In this document: positions 15,963 through 25,812 of the stretch, piece after piece
Layout: each line of letters opens with the position of its first letter
Numbering within the stretch: the first letter of the stretch is position 1
NCBI GenBank assembly: GCA_949300335.1
Contig: CASGDV010000139.1
Span: forward strand, 1-60,067
Length of the DNA stretch: 60,067 nucleotides
Source of the DNA: an uncultured Bacteroidales bacterium
GTDB taxonomy: Bacteria; Bacteroidota; Bacteroidia; Bacteroidales; UBA932
Reading direction: 5' to 3'
Translations under genes and position numbers: made by a program
The notes under the pieces: model-generated
Told to the model about the DNA's origin: nothing
Databases searched by the model: none
Seen by the model: the letters and a program-made list of their open reading frames with translations, nothing else

Positions 15963-15992
15963 CGCATCAGGACAAGGATTAGTCGGACACGA

Positions 15993-17840
15993 CTACAATC
16001 CCCAGTCATCCAGTGTGTAAGATTCCGTCACGGAGTCAGGAACTCCCGGGAAGAAATCGAATTCTCCTCCGGTAAGTTTCTCGATTTCGTCCACACTGCG
16101 GGCAAAATCCCTGATATTGCCCTCCATTTCACCCACATTATTCAGATTCTGCGGCAACCAGAAACCGATTGCCATCAGTTCCGAAGCATCACATTCCATT
16201 ATATGTTTACCAGTATTTCCTTTTTTGGTTCTCAGATATATCTTGAACTGATGGGTCGGTACTATGCATTTTTTGGTTTTCGACGAATGAGTAGTACCGG
16301 AACATGCATCGTAGGTATACATGTCATCATTCTCATAATAGCATCCGGAAACCACATAACAAGTATCAGAACATGTCCATTTCCCGGTAAGGAACTCTTC
16401 CAGTTCGGAATGTACATTCGGATACTGGAACTTCTCGGGAGCTATATTGGTCGGATAGAATGTCTGGAGGTTCAGTTCGTCAGGAGGATTTTTGTCCTTC
16501 GTTCCCCTTCTGTCATGTGATCTCAGAAGGTGACCTCTTGTAAATGACATGCCGTTAACATAGCTCCAGTACTGGAATTTATCCTGCGGTTTGCCGCCAT
16601 TCCCGAGCCAAGGCCAATCATTCCAGTCGGAAGAATATATGATTGACTGTTCGGATTCATCAAAAAGCGGATCAGGCCTCCACGGATCCGGTTCCGTCCT
16701 TCCCTGTCCTTCTAAATAACATTCATGACAAGGATAAGCGACCCATACGGGATTATGTCTGTAAATATCATAACATGCACTGTAATTCCTGACTTCCTTC
16801 TTGCTTATTATAGTTTCAGCCCTGTGGATTACATATTTGTAGTTCGCATTTTGTTTCATTGTTTCAGGAACTTCCGGCCATGGATATACCTTAGGTGCCT
16901 CATTGAGATCTATTATGTTTTCAGGAGTCTTCCCAGAAATCTCCAGGCGGATGTCATCAATTCTGATATTGTTCCCATTCGATACGAAAGTAATGCAAAC
17001 GGTTTCGGGGACATCATTAGCAAAAGCGAACACAGTTCCCGCCTCGGCCCAGGATCCCGAAGACTTCCTCGAATAATTCAGTTCGTGACTGCGTGAATCT
17101 CCACCGTTGAAATCAAGATATATCCTGATTGATTTTCCGGGAACGAAATCGGTTCCGTACTGTGTGGCGCCGAAAGAAAGTTCGTAGGTGTCATATTCCG
17201 AAGGAAGGATGATTCCGCTGATTGACACATATGCACCGTCTCCACCGAAATAAAATGCATTTCCTCCTGAAGCGCCCTCATATGACGATGAAGGGAAATT
17301 GTCCCTGATGCTCACTGTACGGCCTGAATATGTCACGTTGCCTGCCCCTGATCCGGATGCATTGATGTAGCCGGACCATTGGTCAAGAAACGGTGGCTTC
17401 TCACCGTTCCATTTCCCGCCTTCAAGATCCTCCAGATATACGATGGCTTCCTCCGGCAATTCTACGGCTTTCCTCGTTACAGTGACTGTCACGGTCGCCT
17501 GCTTGTCGGAAGTCGAGCGTTTGTCCGTCATTATGGTTATTGTTCCCGTTTCTCCTTCGGGAATATCGAGGACACTTACAACAGTCTCGCCTTCCCCGCC
17601 TGTCTTGGGGCTGAACTTGAGGCTGCCGAGATCCGAATCCGCTTTCCATGTCACATTCGACGAAACCGTGAAACAATTGTTTTCTGGATTATCGGCATCA
17701 TATTCCAGCGACTCTACGGATGAATCGAGGATAGCCGTCTCCAGCTCGCCGCCGTCATCATCGGTATTGACACAGCTCGCCGTTACGCTGAACAACATAA
17801 TGCAGATAAACAGTCTGTTAATTACTTCTTTCTTAAACAT
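15993..17840 (-). CDS. BACON-domain lipoprotein with C-terminal DNA/RNA non-specific endonuclease domain
   Basis: A 615-residue exported lipoprotein (lipobox near Cys23, TASC). A BACON-like beta-sandwich occupies about 32-125, with TWKADSD and an IPEGETGTITI block. A carbohydrate-binding-like beta domain lies at about 130-310 (FYFGGDGAYVSISGI, NIRIDDIRLEISG). The C-terminal part (about 330-610) is a NUC1/EndA-type nuclease: FTRGHLLRSHDRRG carries the family's RGH catalytic histidine, and FYPTNIAPEKFQYPN supplies the metal-binding Asn region. It likely degrades external DNA or RNA at the cell surface for nutrition. A bidirectional terminator follows it. Confidence 0.87.
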   Translation of the reverse strand: MFKKEVINRLFICIMLFSVTASCVNTDDDGGELETAILDSSVESLEYDADNPENNCFTVSSNVTWKADSDLGSLKFSPKTGGEGETVVSVLDIPEGETGTITIMTDKRSTSDKQATVTVTVTRKAVELPEEAIVYLEDLEGGKWNGEKPPFLDQWSGYINASGSGAGNVTYSGRTVSIRDNFPSSSYEGASGGNAFYFGGDGAYVSISGIILPSEYDTYELSFGATQYGTDFVPGKSIRIYLDFNGGDSRSHELNYSRKSSGSWAEAGTVFAFANDVPETVCITFVSNGNNIRIDDIRLEISGKTPENIIDLNEAPKVYPWPEVPETMKQNANYKYVIHRAETIISKKEVRNYSACYDIYRHNPVWVAYPCHECYLEGQGRTEPDPWRPDPLFDESEQSIIYSSDWNDWPWLGNGGKPQDKFQYWSYVNGMSFTRGHLLRSHDRRGTKDKNPPDELNLQTFYPTNIAPEKFQYPNVHSELEEFLTGKWTCSDTCYVVSGCYYENDDMYTYDACSGTTHSSKTKKCIVPTHQFKIYLRTKKGNTGKHIMECDASELMAIGFWLPQNLNNVGEMEGNIRDFARSVDEIEKLTGGEFDFFPGVPDSVTESYTLDDWGL

Positions 17841-17996
17841 ATGGTTGCTTCTATTTCAAATTGGCCGGAATGCCTTTCCTCGGAGCATGAAAGCCTTTAC
17901 CGCACCGGCATATGCAAAGTTTGTAAAAAAAACGTTTCTGCATATGTCAATAAAACAAAATTTATGTCATTGAATAAAATATCGGGATTTTAAACG

Positions 17997-19061
17997 TCAA
18001 TTTCCGCTATTCATGCCGATTCGTTTTGCGTATTTAGCAGGAGAAGTACCGATTATTTTTGTGAAGGAACGGTTAAAAGTGGAAAACGAGTTGAAACCGC
18101 TTTTTTCGGATACTTCAAGCAACGTAATATCCGGATTGTCTTCGATTATGCTTCGAGCCATTTCTGTCCTGAACCTGTTTATGTACTCATAGAAGGTTAT
18201 GTTCAGATGATTGTTCAAATACTCCGAGAGATAAGTCCTGTTAGTACCTATCCTCTTCGCAAGATCTCCCAGTGTCAGTTTCGGATTGAGAAACAGTTTG
18301 TTTCCGTTCATGCATTGCTCCAGTTTCATCCTGAAGACATCTTCCTTTTCATCAATGCAGTTCTCCTCGTCTGAATAATCATGGGAGATATTGTTGTTTT
18401 CCGTTTCACGAAGGTCCACAACATGATGTTTCACTGCCGCGCTGAAGATATAAATCCATGTACCTATCGATACTACGAAATATATTGCATCTCCGATCCA
18501 TGTCGAGTTCCATGTCAGGAAGGCCCATGCAAGCAGATTCAGGAAATGTGCCAGTATGGCCTTTTTCACCCATGTTACGGAGATATTGGATATGTCAGAA
18601 AAATTATTCTTTATCAGCTTATCCCTTTCAGATTCAATGAAAAGAACAACTATGAACATAATAAGTCCTAATAGAATCGTATATATAATGAAAATTTTGG
18701 TAATCAGCGCATACGGGAAGATAATATAAAGGAGTATCGACAGAAAAGGGATTGAAAATGCCATTATCGTCCTGTCTGGTCTCACCCATCCCGGAATAAC
18801 GGCTTCCATGAAAAAAAGCGCCATCATGGGGACATAGAGCAAATCAATCATCATGACGAGATTCACGACGAATTCAGACTTCCAGAGTTCGTCGTCTATG
18901 AAAACCATATCCTTCAGGTACAGAACGACCAGCAGCAACATACTCATGAAAAGCAGTTTGGATAAGTTGCTTTCATTACGTCTAGGATAGATTCCCACAC
19001 ACAATAGGATATAAAACATCAATGCTGCACCTCTCAGCACATGAGAAATGTTTTCATACAT
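17997..19061 (-). CDS. AraC-family regulator with N-terminal membrane domain
   Basis: A 354-residue protein. About seven hydrophobic helices fill residues 8 to 215. A cytosolic linker (acidic, about 218-245) leads to a C-terminal AraC DNA-binding domain with two helix-turn-helix units: LTLGDLAKRIGTNRTYLSEY and LLEVSEKSGFNSFSTFNRSF, ending GTSPAKYAKRIG. Such fusions are common in Bacteroidota and imply direct signalling from the membrane to DNA. It is divergent from cutC with overlapping promoters, and 156 bp upstream of the nuclease gene on the same strand, so either could be its target. Confidence 0.9.
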   Translation of the reverse strand: MYENISHVLRGAALMFYILLCVGIYPRRNESNLSKLLFMSMLLLVVLYLKDMVFIDDELWKSEFVVNLVMMIDLLYVPMMALFFMEAVIPGWVRPDRTIMAFSIPFLSILLYIIFPYALITKIFIIYTILLGLIMFIVVLFIESERDKLIKNNFSDISNISVTWVKKAILAHFLNLLAWAFLTWNSTWIGDAIYFVVSIGTWIYIFSAAVKHHVVDLRETENNNISHDYSDEENCIDEKEDVFRMKLEQCMNGNKLFLNPKLTLGDLAKRIGTNRTYLSEYLNNHLNITFYEYINRFRTEMARSIIEDNPDITLLEVSEKSGFNSFSTFNRSFTKIIGTSPAKYAKRIGMNSGN

Positions 19062-19122
19062 ATCAGGCTTGAACTTATGTTCGTTTTGTAAGTTAGTATT
19101 GCTTAACCGATACTTTTTATAT

Positions 19123-19138
19123 AGGTTTGCAAATATAC
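19123..19138. promoter_or_regulatory. Abutting divergent promoters of the AraC regulator and cutC
   Basis: TAGGTTTG (19123-19130) is a -7 element for cutC on the plus strand, with a weaker ATTG about 20 bp upstream. It directly touches CAAATATA (19131-19138), the reverse complement of the -7 element TATATTTG for the regulator gene on the minus strand. The core TTTGCAAA is palindromic. Polymerase could not occupy both at once. Confidence 0.55.
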
Positions 19139-19193
19139 TGAATTAATTTGGTTTTGCAGAACGGGAACAGTTTAAATTTAAATTCCAGATAGC

Positions 19194-19937
19194 ATGAACA
19201 GAAACGATTTCAGGATAGAAATCTGCGCAAACTCACTCAGAAGCTGTCTTGCGGCACAGGAAGGAGGTGCGGACCGCGTGGAATTATGTGCCGGCATACC
19301 GGAAGGCGGTACAACACCTTCTGCAGGAGAAATTCTGGCGGCAAGAGAAAAACTTGACATCAAACTTAATGTAATTATCAGACCTAGAGGAGGTGACTTC
19401 CTGTATTCCGGACTTGAATTCGAAATAATGAAGCGTGATATCGTCTTTTGCCGTGAAGCAGGTGTCGACGGGCTTGTTTTCGGCATACTTGATGACGAAG
19501 CGGGAATCGATATGAAAAGGATGGAAACACTTGTCGGACTGGCTGACGGAATACCCGTTACCTTCCATCGTGCTTTTGACCAGACATCGGATCCCGTCAA
19601 GTCTCTGGAGGATATTATTTCCCTCGGGTGCAGTCTGGTACTGACATCCGGACAGCAGAGAAAAGCCTGCGACGGAATACCTCTGATTAAAAAACTGGTG
19701 GAAATATCAGACGGCAGAATAGGCATCATGGCCGGATGCGGCATCGACAAAGACAATGTCCGGGAGATTGCGGAAAGGACAGGGGTGAAAGATTTCCACT
19801 TCTCCGCACGCGAAGTCTTTGACAGCCGGATGAAGATAAGGAACACCGTTGTCCGTATGGGTGCGGACAACGATGAATTCAAAGTTGCATATACTACGGC
19901 TGAAAAAGTCAGGGAGGTAATCGGAAGATTACTCTAG
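19194..19937 (+). CDS. cutC: CutC-family protein
   Basis: A 247-residue TIM-barrel protein of the CutC family. IEICANSLRSCLAAQEGGADRVELCAG is the N-terminal signature, followed by VIIRPRGGDFLYS, GVDGLVFGILDD, VTFHRAFDQTSD and a SGQQRKACDG segment. CutC was linked to copper tolerance in E. coli, but a direct biochemical role is unproven. It is divergent from the membrane AraC gene. Its 3' end overlaps the convergent transglutaminase gene by 9 bp. Confidence 0.93.
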   Translation: MNRNDFRIEICANSLRSCLAAQEGGADRVELCAGIPEGGTTPSAGEILAAREKLDIKLNVIIRPRGGDFLYSGLEFEIMKRDIVFCREAGVDGLVFGILDDEAGIDMKRMETLVGLADGIPVTFHRAFDQTSDPVKSLEDIISLGCSLVLTSGQQRKACDGIPLIKKLVEISDGRIGIMAGCGIDKDNVREIAERTGVKDFHFSAREVFDSRMKIRNTVVRMGADNDEFKVAYTTAEKVREVIGRLL

Positions 19938-22574
19938 TTTCCTTATATTGTATGACAGATTCTCTCCCATACCTATCGTATATCCCTGTGACATGAAAAC
20001 TATCCGGTTGAATGTGTCGGCCATTATAAACAGCGGAAGCCTTCCTCCTTCATCCAGTTTCATGTTTCCAGCTATTTCACTGCGGATACTGCCGTCGGTA
20101 TCAATCCCGAATATGACTGTAGACGGGAGGTCAGGGTAGTTTTCATATCTGAATCTTCTGCAGTCATCCTCCGAGGCAAAAAGCAGCAGAATCGGCCTTC
20201 CCCATTCCTCAAACTTTTCCTTCACAGCAGAAATATCTTTCAACGCATGGTTTGTCGGTTCCTTACCGTAATCTATAATGCCGATGATGAAATATCCTCT
20301 GCCTGAAGCGGAAAGTACGGATGATTCCTCATTGTCCAATGTACGGTATTTAAGTTCCGAATTGAAATTACCTATGACTTTCAGTTGCGAATTTTCATTT
20401 CTCAGTGAAATGACGGCTCTTGCAGGCTTGTTCTCCTGCACATTGAAAAATGTAATATCACTCAGGACACTCCCGTCGGCCATTCTGGTCCCGTTTACAA
20501 GCATGTAATATCCGCAATCCAAACGTTCGCCGTCTGCAAAGGTGTTCTTCAAAGTCGTATTGTCGGAATAGTTCAACAGACTGAAGTTGCCTTCATCATA
20601 TTTGGAGAGACTGAAATGGCTGTAGTATTTCGGATCGTCCGAGATGTCGTTTTCGGTAAAACCGAGTTCAAGCAGACCTTGCGGAGACGATTTCTGTACA
20701 TCTGAGTCGAAATCCACATCCACGACATTCCCCTTGCCGTCCGAATATTTCACGTTTCCGGTCACGGAATCCTGCCACGCGGAGATTCCAAGACTCCTTG
20801 CGACAGCCACAAAATATGTTTTCCTCGAATCCTCATCACAAATCCTGCTCTTATGTACGGCTGCGGGAGATATCTGGACATATTTCATGGAAATATCGTC
20901 GAGGCAATTCAGGCTGTCGCTGCACCATTGCACAAGAGATGCAGGATTATTTCTGAATTTTTGTGAATCGGCATCAGATATCGCGTCAATCAAAAAACTT
21001 CTGTATGCAGTAAGCATCTCCGATGAAACTCTTGGATTCAAAACATTGTCGGCAGAGTTATTTTCATGCGTGTTGTACAGATGGTCATCCAGAACTTCCT
21101 TCGGAGTGTCTCTGAGGTCTTTTGCCGATACAAGGCCGAGAAGCCTTACTGCAGTTTCTTTCTTCCCTTTTACTGCGGCTTCCTCCAGAAATGCCGTTAT
21201 CTCGGCATGGTTTCCCCTTGAGCCTACAAGAAACTTACGCACGGCTTCAGGTGCATATCCGTGTTCCGAAGCGAACTCATCTGCTGCTGCATCATTGAAG
21301 AAAGTTGAAATGTAAGCTGTTCTTACGGAATCTTCGGCAATCAACCTGCGGGTATTCTCATCACGCTGTTCCTGAGTAACTGCCGGCATACTGGCATTTT
21401 CGGGAGGCGGAACAATGTCAAATGACAGCTTTCCTTCATATTCTCCTGCTTTCTTGTCAAGTCGGATTACTGCATTTTGCATACGTCCGAAAGAAATCTT
21501 TTCCAATCCGAACATCCCGTCCTTGTATGCAATGGCAAGCATGTCGCCGCTTCCGGCAGTCAGTCCTGCCATTCCCTCGGAATCGGTAATTTTTTGCGCC
21601 ACCGTATAGAATTCAGCATAATTGTATATCTTGAACTGAACGGATGCATCCGGGACTTCCTTTCCGCTTGCATCGACGACGGAAACGGTGACATGCGCAG
21701 GAGAAGGCGCATAATTCCCGATGACATTAATCTCCGTAAACAAACGGTTCGCAGACATCACCTCTTCAGGTCCATCATACTTGCCGAACACTTTGGTATG
21801 CATGAGCATTCCGCGGCTTGCCGGTGCGTTGAACCATCCCAGATTAAGGACCGGTTCTGGTTCGCATGCCCCAAGGAACGCCCACTTTCCGTCGACCCAT
21901 GCCTCCACCCACGCATGATTGTCATCGGTATGTGCCCATCTCGGCGTATATACCTGCCTCGCCGGAATTCCCACGGATCTCAGTGCGGCAACCAGGAAAG
22001 TGGATTCTTCCCCGCATCTTCCGTATGCAGTCCTCACAGTTGCAAGTGGAGAACTTGTTCTGGAATCCGACGGCATGTACGTCGCCTTTTCATGGCACCA
22101 GTGGTTTACTTCAAGCACTGCCTGCTCCATAGTCATGCCTTTGATTCTGTCCTTGAGCTCGGAATAAAAGACCTCCCTCGAATTGTCCAGATTTTCATTG
22201 TTGACTCTGACCGGCAGTACAAAATGCCTGATTTCCCTTTCAGGAATATTCTTTCCCCACGGCATTTCATCCAAGGCCTTCCGGGTGAGCCTGTAATTAT
22301 TGAGAAAAAAACTGCCTTCATGGTTCAGTATATCTCCGGCCGGCATATAGGCATACAGGAACATCAGTGCTTCCCTCTCATCCGTATCCAGTTCTGTTCC
22401 GAAAACAGAGAATGCCTTGTCATATGACATTTCCGATTTCTTGGAAAGGAAATCCTCCCTTACGGTTTTTCTGAAACTCCTGTCACTAATGAAATGTTCA
22501 TCGCATGAAGTCAATGTAAAAACCAGCGATGCGATGCAGACGCCGACTTTAAGACATATCCCGTAATTATCCAT
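19929..22574 (-). CDS. Transglutaminase-like lipoprotein with thioredoxin-like C-terminus
   Basis: An 881-residue protein from the ATG at 22574. The signal peptide and lipobox (TLTSC) follow immediately, and an extra 30 residues available upstream do not look like a leader. A transglutaminase-like core near residues 150-250 has Cys (YGRCGEES) and His (DDNHAWVEAW) of the catalytic triad. A beta-sandwich with carboxypeptidase-regulatory character follows (about 300-390). Long helical and beta regions lead to a C-terminal thioredoxin-fold-like stretch (about 740-881), which I see no CxxC in. It is probably a surface peptidase or protein-modifying enzyme. Substrate unknown. Confidence 0.78.
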   Translation of the reverse strand: MDNYGICLKVGVCIASLVFTLTSCDEHFISDRSFRKTVREDFLSKKSEMSYDKAFSVFGTELDTDEREALMFLYAYMPAGDILNHEGSFFLNNYRLTRKALDEMPWGKNIPEREIRHFVLPVRVNNENLDNSREVFYSELKDRIKGMTMEQAVLEVNHWCHEKATYMPSDSRTSSPLATVRTAYGRCGEESTFLVAALRSVGIPARQVYTPRWAHTDDNHAWVEAWVDGKWAFLGACEPEPVLNLGWFNAPASRGMLMHTKVFGKYDGPEEVMSANRLFTEINVIGNYAPSPAHVTVSVVDASGKEVPDASVQFKIYNYAEFYTVAQKITDSEGMAGLTAGSGDMLAIAYKDGMFGLEKISFGRMQNAVIRLDKKAGEYEGKLSFDIVPPPENASMPAVTQEQRDENTRRLIAEDSVRTAYISTFFNDAAADEFASEHGYAPEAVRKFLVGSRGNHAEITAFLEEAAVKGKKETAVRLLGLVSAKDLRDTPKEVLDDHLYNTHENNSADNVLNPRVSSEMLTAYRSFLIDAISDADSQKFRNNPASLVQWCSDSLNCLDDISMKYVQISPAAVHKSRICDEDSRKTYFVAVARSLGISAWQDSVTGNVKYSDGKGNVVDVDFDSDVQKSSPQGLLELGFTENDISDDPKYYSHFSLSKYDEGNFSLLNYSDNTTLKNTFADGERLDCGYYMLVNGTRMADGSVLSDITFFNVQENKPARAVISLRNENSQLKVIGNFNSELKYRTLDNEESSVLSASGRGYFIIGIIDYGKEPTNHALKDISAVKEKFEEWGRPILLLFASEDDCRRFRYENYPDLPSTVIFGIDTDGSIRSEIAGNMKLDEGGRLPLFIMADTFNRIVFMSQGYTIGMGENLSYNIRKLE

Positions 22575-22748
22575 TGTCAAACAAGCAAGTGATTTATGCC
22601 ATAAAGTTATGATATCCTCCCAAAGTATGCAACATTTTGTGCTCATTGTGCATCTTTTCGACATTACATTTCCGGCATAGTCCCTGCGGCGGACGGAAGA
22701 TGTTTGACTGTGAAATCATTTGGAATATTGACATAAAATCTTTTTGAC

Positions 22749-23471
22749 ATGAAGAAAAGTATGTTATTTTTTGCAGCAATGCTTGCATTTGCGGTATCTG
22801 CTTTGAATGCCAATGCCCAGATAGGCGTTGATTTCGGTTATATGGGAAGTTCATACAGATCCACTTCCCAGGGTTCTGACAATGTCGCCACGACAGATCC
22901 TCTGAATGGTTTTTACGTCGGGGTGACTGATGACATCAAACTTGTCGCAGGTCTCTCCATCCAGCCTGGTCTTTCATATTCATTCCTCACATCATCGGAA
23001 AAACAGGAAGTCGCCGGTTTCAAATTTTCCGGTTCCACGAATGAGCACAACCTGAACATTCCCGTTCATCTGAAGTATACGTTCAACATCCTTCCGATAT
23101 TGGGGATATACGTATTCGGAGGACCTTCTTTCAATATTGGTCTTGCTTCCAATGAGAGCTTCGACATTTCAGGAAGTCTTCTCGGGACGGAAATCAACGG
23201 AAAGATATCATATGACAACTATACCGGAAAAATCAGCTCGGAAAACATTTCGGATGATATCAGGAACCAGGTGAACAATTATATGCCTCAGAGCAGGATG
23301 TCCCGTTTCGACGTACTCCTCGGCGGCGGTCTGGGAATAAACCTTTTCAAATTTCTGTCAGTACGAGGCGGATACGATTACGGGATGCTGAACAGGTACA
23401 AAGGCGAATCAAAAGACCAGTTCAATATAAACAGAAGCCAGTTCTACGTTTCAGTAGGCTTCAGATTCTGA
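22749..23471 (+). CDS. Small outer-membrane beta-barrel protein
   Basis: A 240-residue protein with a cleavable signal peptide (to about residue 24, ALNANAQ). The remainder alternates polar and hydrophobic residues in the manner of an eight-stranded porin-type barrel (OMP_b-brl family): IGVDFGYMGSSYRS at the start, YVFGGPSFNIGL, and a final strand SQFYVSVGFRF ending in aromatic Phe. Divergent from the transglutaminase gene and followed by a strong terminator, so it is monocistronic. Function unknown. Confidence 0.85.
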   Translation: MKKSMLFFAAMLAFAVSALNANAQIGVDFGYMGSSYRSTSQGSDNVATTDPLNGFYVGVTDDIKLVAGLSIQPGLSYSFLTSSEKQEVAGFKFSGSTNEHNLNIPVHLKYTFNILPILGIYVFGGPSFNIGLASNESFDISGSLLGTEINGKISYDNYTGKISSENISDDIRNQVNNYMPQSRMSRFDVLLGGGLGINLFKFLSVRGGYDYGMLNRYKGESKDQFNINRSQFYVSVGFRF

Positions 23472-23494
23472 TTACGACTACAGATAATCATATG

Positions 23495-23531
23495 CCGGTT
23501 TCAAAAGTTTTGCTTCTGAAACCGGTTTTTT
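23495..23531 (+). terminator. Intrinsic terminator after the beta-barrel gene
   Basis: CCGGTTTC (23495-23502) pairs with GAAACCGG after a 15-base loop, and TTTTTTC follows. It lies 24 bp after the stop at 23471. Confidence 0.88.
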
Positions 23532-23597
23532 CTTTTGCACGTTTCCGATTTTGAAAAATATGAACTATTTTTATCGATTGGAAACCTTATTACAACT

Positions 23598-25802
23598 ATG
23601 CAAACAAAAAGAAAATTTACACTTGCGGTTGCGGCATCATTGGTATCAGCAACCTGTTTTGCGCAGGAACTGCCGTTCAGAAATCCAGAACTCCCGGTCG
23701 AAGAGAGAATAGAGGATCTGATTTCACGCATGACTCTTGAAGAGAAAGTCTCCCAGATGCAGAATACGACTCCTGCCATCGAGCATCTCGGAATACCTGC
23801 CTACAACTGGTGGAACGAATGTCTTCACGGAGTCGGCAGGTCGAACGACAAGGTGACGGTTTTTCCGCAGGCCATCGGAATGGCTGCCACTTTCGATGCT
23901 GAAGCGATGGAAAAGACCGGAAAAATCATATCCGACGAAGCCCGCGCAATATTTTATCAGGCCAACCGTTCGGGTATGCAGGGAGCACAGTACAAGGGAC
24001 TGACATTCTGGACTCCGAACATAAATATTTTCAGAGATCCAAGATGGGGTCGCGGACAGGAAACTTACGGTGAGGATCCGTATCTGACCGGGCTGCTCGG
24101 GAAAGCCCTTGTAAGAGGATTGCAGGGTGACGATGATTTCATGCTCAAGACATCCGCATGTGCGAAACATTTCGCAGTACACAGCGGCCCTGAACCTACA
24201 AGACATGAATTCAATGCTGACGTTTCTGATTATGACCTTTGGGACACATATCTGCCTGCATTCCGTGAACTTGTTGTCGAAGGAAAGGTCAGCTCCGTAA
24301 TGGGAGCCTATAACAGATTCAGAGGACAGCCATGCTGCGCAAGCGATGAGCTGATGCTGGACATTCTGAGAGGTTATTGGAATTTTGACGGATATGTGAC
24401 ATCCGACTGCGGTGCGATTGACGATTTCTTCAGATTCCACAAGACGCACCCTGATGCAGCATCATCGGCGGCTGACGGAGTGAAGCATACAACCGATCTG
24501 GAATGCGGAGGCGTATATTCCAGCCTTCCTGAAGCGGTGGCAAAGGGTCTTGTGACCGAAGAGGAAATCGATGAATGTCTTGCAAGGCTTCTGATGATAC
24601 GTTTCCGTCTCGGACTTTTCGATCCTGAGGACAGGGACCCGTATGCGACGATACCGTATTCTATACTTGAATCGGACAGCCATAAGGCACATGCATTGAA
24701 AGTCGCACAGGAATCCATGGTACTTCTCAAGAACAACGGGATATTGCCGCTGAAACACAATCTGAAAAAGATTGCAGTAATAGGACCGAATGCAGACGAA
24801 CCGTATTGCCAGCTGGGCAATTACAACGGATTCCCTTCTGAAATCGTGACTCCGCTCATGGGAATCAGGGAAAAGACCGGTGCTGAAGTCGTATATTCGA
24901 AGGTTTCAAATTATACTACAGCCATCGACTCCCGGGAAAAAATTTCCACATTGATTTCCGATGCCGGTCTGGTCATTTATGTCGGTGGAATCTCTCCGAG
25001 ACTTGAAGGCGAACAGGGTGATGCTGGAAATGAGAAACTGGACGGTTTCAACGGCGGTGACAGAACAAGCATAATGCTCCCTGAAATCCAGACAGAGACG
25101 ATGAAATACATCAAGGAATGCGGCAAACCGCTCATTTTCATATCCATGTCCGGAAGTGCCATAGCATTTCCATGGGAGGCGGAAAATGCCGATGCCATAC
25201 TTCAGGCCTGGTATGGCGGACAGTCGGCGGGAACAGCGATAGCTGACATTCTCTGGGGTGACTGCAATCCTTCTGGAAGATTGCCTGTGACATTCTATGC
25301 GGATGACAGCCAGCTGCCCGACTTTGAGGATTACTCCATGAAAGGCAGGACATACCGGTATTTTGAAGGGCAGCCATTGTATCCGTTCGGTTACGGACTG
25401 AGCTATACGACATTTGAATACGGGATTCCGGTATGTGAAACCCCGAAACCGGAAACAGGAAAGGAACTGCAGTTTTCCGTGAGAGTTACCAATACCGGCG
25501 ACAGGCAGGGAGATGAAGTCGTACAATTGTATCTCAGCTATCCTGATGCACCGGAACCGAAGCCTGCAAGGGCCCTCAAAGGTGTGCGCAGAATATCCCT
25601 TATGCCAGGAGAAACGAAGATCGTATTGTTCACTCTCGATGCGCGCGACCTGTCGCTTGTTCGTGAGGACGGCGTATCGGAATGTATCCCCGGCGACATC
25701 ATTGCTTACATAGGCGGCAGCCAGCCTTCTTCGGACAAGGACCAGAAAGCCGGTTCGGTAAAAGTCAGAATAAAAGGAGCTGCAGTAGAATTACCTAGAT
25801 AA
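23598..25802 (+). CDS. GH3-family glycoside hydrolase (xylosidase/glucosidase type)
   Basis: A 734-residue secreted enzyme from the ATG at 23598 (signal peptide ends CFAQ). The GH3 N-terminal domain shows GRGQETYGEDPYL, a KH pair at 190-191 (AKHFAVHSGPE) and the nucleophile Asp270 in YVTSDCGAIDDF. The C-terminal domain has KIAVIGPNA and ILWGDCNPSGRLP, then a fibronectin III-like end (GDEVVQLYLS). DCGAIDDF and an AKHFAVHSGPE context are closer to beta-xylosidases/arabinosidases than to beta-glucosidases, but I would not fix the sugar. The PaaK gene follows after 10 bp. Confidence 0.9.
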   Translation: MQTKRKFTLAVAASLVSATCFAQELPFRNPELPVEERIEDLISRMTLEEKVSQMQNTTPAIEHLGIPAYNWWNECLHGVGRSNDKVTVFPQAIGMAATFDAEAMEKTGKIISDEARAIFYQANRSGMQGAQYKGLTFWTPNINIFRDPRWGRGQETYGEDPYLTGLLGKALVRGLQGDDDFMLKTSACAKHFAVHSGPEPTRHEFNADVSDYDLWDTYLPAFRELVVEGKVSSVMGAYNRFRGQPCCASDELMLDILRGYWNFDGYVTSDCGAIDDFFRFHKTHPDAASSAADGVKHTTDLECGGVYSSLPEAVAKGLVTEEEIDECLARLLMIRFRLGLFDPEDRDPYATIPYSILESDSHKAHALKVAQESMVLLKNNGILPLKHNLKKIAVIGPNADEPYCQLGNYNGFPSEIVTPLMGIREKTGAEVVYSKVSNYTTAIDSREKISTLISDAGLVIYVGGISPRLEGEQGDAGNEKLDGFNGGDRTSIMLPEIQTETMKYIKECGKPLIFISMSGSAIAFPWEAENADAILQAWYGGQSAGTAIADILWGDCNPSGRLPVTFYADDSQLPDFEDYSMKGRTYRYFEGQPLYPFGYGLSYTTFEYGIPVCETPKPETGKELQFSVRVTNTGDRQGDEVVQLYLSYPDAPEPKPARALKGVRRISLMPGETKIVLFTLDARDLSLVREDGVSECIPGDIIAYIGGSQPSSDKDQKAGSVKVRIKGAAVELPR

Positions 25803-25812
25803 CAATCATACC

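Larger units (their letters stand above)
15017..15992. other. Intergenic stretch with hairpins and a transposase remnant
   Basis: Nearly 1 kb between the RyR gene and the convergent nuclease gene has no intact coding sequence. It contains hairpins at 15105-15126, 15191-15215 (with a T-tract), 15864-15891 and 15921-15957, and a decayed transposase tail at 15491-15709. About 15223-15490 and 15710-15860 show nothing that I can identify. Confidence 0.7.

Noticed and set aside
21477-22427. 316-codon open frame on the plus strand
   Set aside because: Antisense to the transglutaminase core, with Cys/His/Arg-rich composition typical of a shadow frame.
22575-22664. Longer N-terminus for the transglutaminase lipoprotein
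   Set aside because: The 30 extra residues precede a perfect lipoprotein signal peptide, which would then be internal.
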